Program-made: the position numbers and the translations under genes
Origin: Globodera rostochiensis
Taxonomy: Eukaryota > Nematoda > Chromadorea > Rhabditida > Heteroderidae
Reading direction: 5' to 3'
DNA length: 64,000 nt
NCBI GenBank assembly: GCA_018350325.1
Contig: JAEVLN010000005.1
Coordinates: 1 to 64,000, forward strand
Part shown: piece by piece, positions 55,660 through 64,000 of the stretch
Layout of the letters: the number at the start of each line of letters is the position of its first letter
Position numbering within the stretch: the stretch's first letter is position 1
The notes under the pieces: model-generated
The model's database searches: none
Told to the model about the DNA's origin: nothing
Seen by the model: only the letters and a program-made list of their open reading frames with translations

Positions 55660-55798
55660 AAAAAAGCGAAAATTAAACCACATAAATGTTCTATTTAATA
55701 AAATTTATAATATATTAATAGCATCAGGCTCAAACGACGTGATACCACTGGAAAAAGTCACGGTCGTAGCAATAACCCATTCTATAAATAAACAATAG
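55660..55798 (+). CDS. candidate terminal exon after canonical acceptor
   Basis: TATTGCCTTACTCAG ends at 55659. The frame (phase: one base completes the previous codon) is open for 45 codons to TAG. Its first half is Lys/Asn/Ile-rich and its second half is GC-richer, reading ASGSNDVIPLEKVTVVAITH. Good evidence for an exon; product unknown. Confidence 0.4.
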
Positions 55799-56839
55799 AA
55801 GTTGATTTTTAAATCAAAAAAATGTTGAAAGTAAAAAATGACAAGAAATAAATTTACTAATTATATTACGTACAATTTTTAAAACAAAAATTTCCCCATA
55901 ATAAAATTATTTTAGTTTTATTTATTTAAGTGTAAGACCATACAATTTATTTTTTAAATATTTGCACTAGGAATACATATTTGAATGATTTCAATTGATA
56001 GGCAAGTATTATAAAGGATATATAAACGAAAAAGTAAATGTGTTAAGTTGTTTAAAAGTTCATTTCAATAAACAATAAATTAAGTAATATTTAAAAGTAG
56101 CTTTCTATGATTAAATTTCTTCAGTTCAATACGTAAATAAATTTTTTATATGCCGCATATATTAATTTATTTAATCATTTCGAATAATCACTTAGAATTG
56201 ATGCCTTTTGCGTTTAAATTCGGGGGTGGGGATTTTTTTGTGGTTGATATTTTTTAATTTTAGAGTAATATTTCCTGTTGAAAAAACAACAATATAAATT
56301 GTTACTCGAAAAACAAAACTGGAGAAGGGCGGTTGAAATAAAACAAATTATTCAATCAAATTAAACAATATATTATTGAACATAATGTTAAAAAATTAAT
56401 ATGCACAAAGGCAGATAATAAAAAAAAATTGTTACAAAGCTAAAATTTGAAGCATTATAAAACGAAATCTGTAAAAGAAATGTTTTAGTTTAATTCATAA
56501 ACGGTAAATTGCTTAATGGAATTTCATAAAAATTCGAGAAAAATTTCCTATGAGAAAATTTGAGTTAAGTTAAACCCAGTATTTTAAGATGTTCAGCGCG
56601 AGAACATGTTTAATATTAAAAAAATATCTTTTCAAAAATGTGGAAATAAACAAATAAAATGTACCCACCAAACCATTAAATTGCCGCCTCGGCAAAAAAA
56701 TAAAATTATTGGTGTTTACATTAAAATAAATAAATGAAACGAAATTAAATATGTGGCCAAAAAAAATTAATTAAAATGGAAGAACTGTTTACATGCCAAT
56801 TGATCCTATGAAATTAAAAAAATTATTCTTAGAGTATAG

Positions 56840-56980
56840 AAAACGGACCCGCTGAGCGACTATTACCAACAAATTCCTGTGGTTGATGCTGGAGATGTGA
56901 TAGGATGCGGGCGTTTCGAAGCTAATTTCCATGGAGTTGCAACGCAGCAACTAATGTATACAATGACGGAGGCCTGTTAG
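56840..56980 (+). CDS. candidate exon, 46 codons
   Basis: After CTTAGAGTATAG (weak acceptor) one plus frame is open for 46 codons to TAG at 56978, while the other two contain stops. It reads LSDYYQQIPVVDAGDVIGCG and then FHGVATQQLMYT. GTTTAAG, donor-like, follows the stop directly. The composition is balanced along its whole length. Product unknown. Confidence 0.38.
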   Translation, partial: KTDPLSDYYQQIPVVDAGDVIGCGRFEANFHGVATQQLMYTMTEAC

Positions 56981-57149
56981 GTTTAAGAAAATATAAACAA
57001 TGTTTTTAAATTTGTTATAAAGATCATCTTGCGCGTCCATGCCTTCCAAGTTTGCTTAATTCATTACTTGTCTCATACAAAATTTTCAAATTATTTAAGA
57101 TTATTGTTCAAAGTATTGTAATAAATGATTTAACGTTTATATTTTATAT

Positions 57150-57392
57150 ATGTCACTTTGTATACCTAAAGAATTTAATTATTTTTGCAACTATTACAAT
57201 AAATGTCACAGATTTTTAAATTTTCTCTATTTAAATATTCAAACAGATGCACTTTTTCTAATTTATCTAAGTTGTAAATGGATCATTTTAACGATTATAT
57301 TTTTTATTATTTTTAATCTAATCGCATCGATTTTATCCAAGAATTCGATAGCAAGTCAAAAGCTTTTTTGCTCTTCACTGTTAAAATATTAA
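57150..57392 (+). CDS. hypothetical membrane-like ORF, 80 aa
   Basis: ATG frame of 80 codons with one long hydrophobic segment (WIILTIIFFIIFNLIASIL). T-rich DNA yields Phe/Ile/Leu-rich translations by default, so the apparent membrane segment is weak evidence. No G+C rise and no neighbours. Probably chance. Confidence 0.17.
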   Translation: MSLCIPKEFNYFCNYYNKCHRFLNFLYLNIQTDALFLIYLSCKWIILTIIFFIIFNLIASILSKNSIASQKLFCSSLLKY

Positions 57393-57414
57393 TTCCGAAT
57401 CAGAACTTTCATTA

Positions 57415-57516
57415 TTAAGCAGGCCCAAATGCCGATTGACAAATGCTCTGCACCAATTTGTTAAATCTGTCTTCGTCGCGGTAGACGTAGCCATTACGGG
57501 CAAGAAGCAATTGGTG
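57415..57516 (-). CDS. candidate exon, 33 codons
   Basis: Minus frame open between two TAA codons, coinciding with a GC-richer island. It reads LLLARNGYVYRDEDRFNKLV. The L-x-x-x-G-Y-x-Y-R part loosely recalls the start of FLYWCH zinc fingers, but the later Trp, Cys and His are absent. A second minus frame with an ATG (MATSTATKTDLTNWCRAF) overlaps. Product unknown. Confidence 0.27.
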   Translation of the reverse strand, partial: HQLLLARNGYVYRDEDRFNKLVQSICQSAFGPA

Positions 57517-60396
57517 TTATGTAGATTTTTTTAAAAAATTTAAAAAACAAGTTTTCTCCATTAACTTTTAATTGTTCATCATATTTAACGTTGTAATAAA
57601 CATAAAAATTAGCAGTAACAATCAGCACAAATATTGAGAATAGTATTCTTCCGTGTCACTTTTATCGATCTATAATTGATTTAATAGATGTAAACCCATG
57701 CGATTTAAGAATGCTTACGGTTGTTAATTCCGCTGTTCTGGAAGAGCATCTTTTTGTTTTAAACTTATTCTTTTAATTTGAGGATTAGTATTTTATTTTT
57801 AAAAAGGTGAAGAAATTACAAAATAAGCCAGAATATGTAAGTTTTATGTTTAGCAATATTGAGTTGGTTATTTTTTGCTGCAATATTAAATTCTGATATT
57901 TTTAAAATAATCATATCATTTAATACTATTATTTGTCTTTTTTATACAATCATCAATTATCATTGCCAAAGCCCTTTGCTTAATCAAATTTCAAAATTTC
58001 CCCGAAATTCACTTTAAGGACACCTTAAAAAAGGTTCAAAAATTCCGAAATTTTTAGCTTATAATTAATATTAATGTTTTTTTATAAAATTATTTGTCAG
58101 AATGCCTTTTTATTATTCTTTAATTTTATAATTTATAAAAATATTTGATAAATTTGAAAATGGTTTATTTCTAAGTTCGTTGTACCATATAGGTATTATA
58201 CGACGCCCTATATTGAATTATTTAAAATTTATTTAAATTGAATTTTAATGACGTGATTACATTTTAAAATTTAGCTTCTCCTATTTAAACATTTTATGCA
58301 AATTTTCATGAAAGATTTGTTAATGAATATTTGCATTATATGTAGTTGCAATTAATAGTTTATAAATATTGATATTCCCGGATTAGTTAATAAATGTGGT
58401 CGGTATTTCAAATTCGTTCACCAGTATAATTTCAATCATTAAATTTGTACTTTTACTTTAAGATTTAGCAATATTGTAAAATGCACCAATAAAATGCTGC
58501 AAATTGGTTATTTTTTCTTATGATTAAATTTAAAATATTATTAATTTCCACCACGTAAATCAAGGAGACAACAGGCAACTTCCTCATACTATTTGCTATC
58601 GTTGAATGTTGAGGGCTTTTTAAAAAATTAGGGTTTTGATAAAACATTTAAGGAAGTAATATTTAATTGTGAGACGTCGTCGCCTCTTTATTTTTTACAT
58701 TTTTGTTTTGTATAAAATGGTTCCATTTTTTTTTATTCATTTGATTATTTTGATGTCAAACCTTAACGGCGAACATCAATTCCATAGCAATTAAAAAATC
58801 TGCTTGTGTATTTGCGCGATTGAATATTTTCAGACTTTTTCAATGAAAAACCGGCCAAATTACGAAATTTTGGATCAATTTTCTTAACTAATTAAATCTT
58901 CATAAAAAAGTTTCCGCCGTTGGACCACTCCCTTCCCAAAAAACTTCAAAAAATTACAATATTTTTTAATTTAATGGAAAAATTTAAAATCAATAACTAA
59001 TAAAAATGGTTAAATGAAAATGTTACTTAATTTCAGAGTAATTTACAGAAATTCAAAAATTTTGTTGTTTTTAAAATCCAAAGTTTATATGGGTCAAAGA
59101 TGCTTTTCATTAAGTTTATTTCACCTTGCTATTTATTTTTTATACACAAAAATATTTTAAGTTAATTACAGCTTCACTCATATTTGCATGTATGAAAAAA
59201 TAAAATAACAATATCTTTGCTTGTACAGATGAACTATTATTGCTCTGAAGGTTGCCTTTTGAATGCACCAGATCCGTCACCAAATAAAACCATAATGAAA
59301 AGAACATTTTTTAATCAATTTCTTGCCCTGAAATGATATTGTTGATTTATATTTTTGTTGATTTAATGTTCAGGCTATAAAAAACATTTAGACGTTAATT
59401 TATTGATTTGATATATTAACCCCCTATTGAAATAGCGCTTTCAAACGTGGTATTTAGCAAAACTTTCTTTAAAGCTTAATTTCTTAAGTTTTAATGTATT
59501 AACTTAATATAATTACATAATTTTTCAGAATAGATTGGCGGCGTATTACCAAATCATGTTATTTATTATTTATAGTTTTTGAATGTCAATTTTTTTTTTA
59601 TAGTAAAACGCACTTATTAATTTTGTATTTTAAAATTTGTTGACTATTTTTTTACACACGCATTTTTATGTTTAATTATTTCCATAAATTTTAGTTAAGA
59701 AACTAAATTCAGATTTGATATGTCAAATTCAAATTGAAAAATAGCTTTTAATTATTCCCTGTTGAAATTTATGGTTTGTAGCTGATTAAGAGTTCATTGT
59801 AGCTCTCCCATTTTTTTGTCAAGAGCAGGCAGAATGCATGTGTTAAGTGAAATGTAAAAAGACTCTTATTTTTGGCATAATTTGCTAAGTTTTGATTGAA
59901 TTAAGATTCATCCGCTTTATTTTTCTTTAGAAATTGTGATTTATGAATCACTGATAATATTAGGTTAATAGTACAAACCCTTTAGCCAGGGATGCCAACA
60001 AAAATTTTTCAAAATCAGTACATTGGATCAGATTTTGGGGTCAAAAGTCAGTACATTTTAAAAAATGTCTCAAAATACAGTAAATCTTTTATTTTTTGCA
60101 TGAAATGTGAGTTTTTACTAAAAAAACGTAAGTTTTAAATTTTATTGATACAGACGTTTTTTTGTTTTTTTAATGTTCTGCACTTTTTTGTGCTTTTTAA
60201 AATATTTATTTATTTTTATCTGGCAATTAGAGTTAATTTTTGAAAGTTAACACAAAAGTTTAATGCTTAGATATTTTACTGCTAATTATCACACTATCAC
60301 TGCCTCAAAATAAAAAAAATAAATTTATTGCTATGTGGTAAAATCATGTGGCAATAACAAATATTGTCTTTCAATAATTACTAACTATCCATATTA

Positions 60397-60486
60397 TTAG
60401 CAATTACATGGTGACATCAAAGTTTCCTCCCCGGCGTTGTTGCAGCATGTTCTATTCCAATTGCAAACCGTAAATTTTGCTTTTAC
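60397..60486 (-). CDS. candidate terminal exon, Cys-rich, 29 codons
   Basis: On the minus strand CTTTTCAAATAG precedes an open frame of 29 codons with five cysteines (TVCNWNRTCCNNAGEETLMS, then PCNC) ending at TAA. The island is GC-richer than its flanks. The Cys density would suit a secreted or metal-binding peptide end. Product unknown. Confidence 0.28.
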   Translation of the reverse strand, partial: VKAKFTVCNWNRTCCNNAGEETLMSPCNC

Positions 60487-63076
60487 CTATTTGAAAAGAT
60501 TAATATCCATTAAATTTGTTTCATTTAATATTGTGGCTTATTATTCAGGTTTTGGCTTTTTTAATTAAAAAAATTTTTCTATACTGCCCACGCGCGGATT
60601 TATAACTTATAATGTTTTATGAAGCTTTAATTTTAAATTTTTTTTGTTTTTAGATTGATTTAATATTTTTTTTGTTTAAAAACAGCCTTCAGTTGCCTGT
60701 CATGAATTATTTACCATATTTACTACAATCTTACTAATTAATATAACATTTTTTTAGAATCTTAATCATTGTGGTATTATTTCATTTGCCGCATTTATGT
60801 TTTAATTTATATGAGATAGTTTTTAACAATTTAATTTAATTTTTTATTGTAACACACAGCGAGAAAGGGCATGTCGGGTGATGAGTACTTGTGCAATTAG
60901 CTTTAACTTTTATGAATATAGTCCGTTATATTTACATAAGTGTAAATAATAGGCAAACATTTATTTGATATGTTTTTTTCAATTATAAGTATTAATAAAA
61001 ATTGTATTTTCAATTAAATTTGTTATTTTTTCTTGGATTTTTTTATTACACCTCTTTCTTATTCATAATTCAGACTTTTATGTCAGTTAAATATCATTTT
61101 ATTAAAATAAATTTTTCTCATTTTGTTATTTCATTTATTTATTTGTCCTAAAACGATGTTAATAATATTAATAGATAAATGTGGTGTTTGAAGGAATTTC
61201 GGATTTGCTATTTTTTGCGTTGAAAACAAATTAGTTTTTGAAATTTTGTTACAGATCGTGCAATTCCATTGACCCTCTGAATCATGAAATCAAATGGGGC
61301 CCGCCTTTTCGGTGCGACTTAATAACATGATTATATAATTTTGTTTTAATCTTTCTCTTATTTAAGATAATTTTTAAAAGAAGACTTTATGTAAAAGCCT
61401 TTTTAATTTATTTATTAAAATTTAATATTTATAATAACTCATCATTTATTGACTATTTATTTTTTATGTTGCTGTCTGTTTCTTAGATTATGATTTTATT
61501 GTGATATAAATTTACATGGTTGACGCCGCTTCGGTGATGGTACAAAATAAAAAGATTTATATTTTTAAATTGTTTTTTTCACAAACTAATATTTGTCAAA
61601 AATTTTTTATAAATAATACTACTGAATTTAATTCTAAATAAAATTTTTTAAATGAAATTTCTATGTCATCATTTTTTTTTAGAGATTTATAAAATTAATT
61701 TGTGTTTTTCATATAATGACTAATAAAGAAAGATTTTTTAGTTTAAAATAGTGAGCATTGCAGTTTATCGTATTATATCACAATTAAATCATTTTCTTTT
61801 AATAATTTTTCAACATTTTATTTTATTGTTTATTCATCGATTAGATTTTTTGTTTTGTTTGCTAATATTATTTTTAACAAAATAAATGCACAAATATCAA
61901 AAAATTTTTATATAGTATAATATTTTTGCGTAGAATATTTCTTTTAAATGCTTATTAAAAACTCCGCCGCATTATGCTTATGAATTATTAGCTTTCTCTT
62001 TTTTATATAAAAAATATGATCTTCTTTTAAAAATAGTGCATTTGTTTTGACGTTTTTAAATATATTTTAATATTTACAATCATCTAGATTTACATAGAGT
62101 ATATATCCTTTTATTTTGTTGCAAAAGTTTTCAATTATTTAATATTTATATTTTTTGTACTATTAGATATTTCTTTGAAAGTAAAATTTGATAAAGTTTA
62201 CTTTAAAATTATGTCGAATTATTTTGCTACCGCGCCCTTGTCTCCGGCCCGCACCGATTTTCGTAAGGCGTGTCGGGGAATTTTGATTATCGTTAATTTT
62301 GGGAATTTATTTTCAATTTTATTGATTTGAATCGATTAATAAGCAAGTATTTGGGGCTGTAGGTAATTTAATTCATATAATTTTTATATTTTTAAAGATA
62401 CTTAAGCAAAATTACAAACTTTCTTGCATTTCCATATTGGGTTGTTTACACATTATTTTATTTCGTTATTTCATTAGTATTGTATTAAATGATTCTGTAA
62501 TAAATTCATGTAAATAATGCGTGCATCTCAACCAAATTTGCGCGCACTCGAAATTTTTGAGTATGATTGGTGTCGCCATTGTTTTTTATCCGATAAATTT
62601 AAAGTCATTCGTGTTTATTGGTCGTGTTTTACAGCTGGGTGAGCATTATTTATTATTTATAATTAATATATGATTTATTCAATAATCCGTAATAATTAAC
62701 ACTTTTTTTCATGAATTTTATTAATATTCACATTAATAATAGGTAGGTCTTTTGGAATAATTTTTAATTGTTAAATCTGCTCCCGACATCAATCATTCTA
62801 TGATGCAGCAAATGATTTCGATTTTTTATGATTATTATTTTGAATTTTTTGTATATTACATTGATTTAATAGATCATCATTACAATTAAATTAAGATGTA
62901 TACAATACTAAGTAGTTTGTTTTTAGGTAGATTGGTTTTATATATTTTGCTTTTAATTTTATTTTTTTTATAACTTCTTAAAACTAATGGTTTAATTTTT
63001 TTTAGGAATTTGTGCTTTATAAATTTTTAACTCTTGAATAAATATTTAATTAATCTCATATTCAAGAAGAAATTAC

Positions 63077-63515
63077 TTATAATTATAAAAACAATAGTTA
63101 AACTAATTGTTGTTAATCTAAATTTTTTTAAAACTTAATGGGGAATTATACAGTCTTATTCAATAACCCGCCAACTTCCGAAAAAAAGGAGATCTATGAG
63201 AGGAAACATTTAGCAGCAAAATCTGAAATATAATTACTGCTTAAAATGCAAAATAAGCTGTTATCTCGTTTAAAGATTATATTAGGAAGTTATAAATCAA
63301 ACTGGGCAGCTTAACAGCAAAGGTCGTGTTTCAAGCAAGTTGATAAAATGAAAATTAATAAAAAAGAGATGGTAAAATGTATTTTAAAATGATATGAATC
63401 AAAGGTAATTTTTTAAATAATATTTATCTCCTGGTCTTCAGCGACGTCTCAAAACATATTCCAGAAGGCTACGAACGAGTACGTTAGCGAGCTGGCGTCG
63501 ACTATCGCAAGAAGC
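63077..63515 (+). repeat. 400-bp dispersed repeat, copy 2
   Basis: Matches 21336-21735, 41.7 kb away, in the same orientation, with about a dozen small indels. Copy 2 carries an extra stretch (ACATATTCCAGAAGGCTACG) that copy 1 lacks. Both end in the shared GC-rich, coding-like segment. Confidence 0.8.
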
Positions 63516-63610
63516 TACCACGCCTTACCAAAGACATCAACCCTCTCAAAGTATGGCGACTCACAGATTTAGAAGTGTCGGAACTCCCGTCCGATGATCA
63601 AATAATTTGA
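63488..63610 (+). CDS. coding-like end of the dispersed repeat, 40 codons
   Basis: From after TAG (63485) the frame reads AGVDYRKKLPRLTKDINPLK and VWRLTDLEVSELPSDDQ to TGA. The start of this frame is shared with copy 1 at 21719. The whole island is balanced in composition. It may be the C-terminus of a mobile-element protein or of a duplicated gene; no family is recognised. Confidence 0.3.
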   Translation, partial: RAGVDYRKKLPRLTKDINPLKVWRLTDLEVSELPSDDQII

Positions 63611-64000
63611 TCATTTGGGGAATTGATCGGGGAAGGAAAAGTGATTGGGAGGGTTCCACCAATGCACACCCCCCCCCCCCCCCTCACAGCGGTTTGTACG
63701 CACCCCCTCCCCCTCATTTGTCACCCAAATTGCGGTTGTCATTAACAACCACACCCAATGATCGCCCCAAAGTACGCCCAATTCGCCCAATTCCCCCGAT
63801 CAATCACCTTTCAATGTTGCGCACGAGCAACATTTGGCCCCAAAACCTGTCCCCCCGTCATCACCCGACCTTTAGGGCCACTTCTGAGGGCTATTTAAGC
63901 GATAGCTCTCCCCCAATATTGTTCTTTTGGCGACACATTTCCCTGTGAATAAACTCCTGTGCAGTCCAGTGTCCAACATCCCAATTGAACCCCTGCCCCG
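63600..64000 (+). mobile_element. possible LTR fragment at the window edge
   Basis: A GC-rich block unlike the host DNA. It has a C-rich upstream part with a run of 15 C (63669-63683), a TATA-like CTATTTAAGC (about 63890), a GAATAAA signal (about 63946) and CCAACA near 63978, an LTR-like order. No primer site starting TGG follows, and the element, if any, would continue past 64000. The 113-codon frame across it (63607-63948) is Pro/His-rich because of C runs and is probably not a gene. Confidence 0.35.

Larger units (their letters stand above)
54634..57110. other. A-rich stretch with plus-strand exon candidates
   Basis: A-rich on the plus strand. It contains islands at 54714-54803, 55166-55273 (open 35 codons, NTCSDVMTWCLSPSYKK), 55500-55555, 55660-55798 and 56840-56980; the best three are listed separately. 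The remainder is low-complexity. Confidence 0.4.
57111..63060. other. T-rich stretch with minus-strand islands
   Basis: T-rich on the plus strand throughout. GC-richer islands occur near 57420-57515, 58900-58935, 60420-60475, 60870, 61280-61320 and 62230-62280. Two of them are listed as minus-strand exon candidates; the island at 62230 is open in all three minus frames and is not assigned. No RNA genes or long repeats were seen. Confidence 0.4.

Noticed and set aside
63607..63948. 113-codon plus frame, Pro/His-rich
   Set aside because: Its length comes from C-rich low-complexity sequence that lacks stop codons; it overlaps LTR-like signals and has no domain.
1..64000. Ciliate-type germline DNA with eliminated sequences
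   Set aside because: Short islands in AT-rich DNA suggested it, but nothing shows pointer repeats or scrambled, matching ends, and the retroelement and telomere-like hexamer fit a nematode better.

Overview
The window is very AT-rich eukaryotic DNA, probably from a nematode. Four things point there, none decisive: inverted copies of the nematode telomere hexamer TTAGGC near 54.1 kb; a Ty3/Gypsy polyprotein of the kind common in nematodes; short candidate introns ending in TTTCAG- or TTACAG-type acceptors; and the strong AT bias. No rRNA, tRNA, CRISPR array or operon is visible. The only long reading frames belong to one retrotransposon.

Layout. 1-6.3 kb: AT-rich DNA with a T-rich half (to about 1.9 kb) and an A-rich half, holding small exon-like islands and one possible LTR/promoter remnant. 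6.3-15.7 kb: a large tandem duplication with two full units and one truncated unit, showing a 1 kb presence/absence difference and a deletion with GC-rich filler. 15.7-32.3 kb: AT-rich DNA with a stray pair of satellite monomers, dispersed repeats, a G-run cluster and, at 32.3-32.6 kb, an LTR plus primer-binding site of a decayed second retroelement (minus strand). 32.6-42.4 kb: A-rich on the plus strand, with the best run of exon-like islands, several next to canonical splice acceptors. 42.4-46.7 kb: about 40 copies of a 108-bp satellite with a nested higher-order structure. 46.7-48.46 kb: T-rich DNA with a minus-strand terminal-exon candidate. 48,465-53,371: a complete-ended Ty3/Gypsy element with 247-bp LTRs, a 5-bp target duplication, a tRNA-Ser-like primer site, gag, damaged protease and pol, a separate integrase frame and a polypurine tract. 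53.4-63.6 kb: AT-rich DNA with further exon-like islands and the telomere-like cluster. 63.6-64 kb: a GC-rich, C-run-bearing edge that may be part of an LTR.

Two patterns run through the window. First, the host DNA switches abruptly between A-rich and T-rich strands in blocks of about 1-10 kb. Second, GC-richer islands of 80-230 bp often keep one frame open on the A-rich strand, and several abut splice-like sites. I read these as exons or exon remnants of small-exon genes, but complete gene models cannot be built from sequence alone, and the strand rule rests on reading by eye.

The Gypsy element is the one interpretable functional unit: Gag for the particle, protease/RT/RNase H/integrase for copying and insertion. 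Its LTRs differ at only 3 of 247 positions, yet its protease, RT thumb and RNase H have internal deletions and integrase is out of frame. This copy therefore cannot be autonomous and was probably already damaged, and helped in trans, when it inserted.
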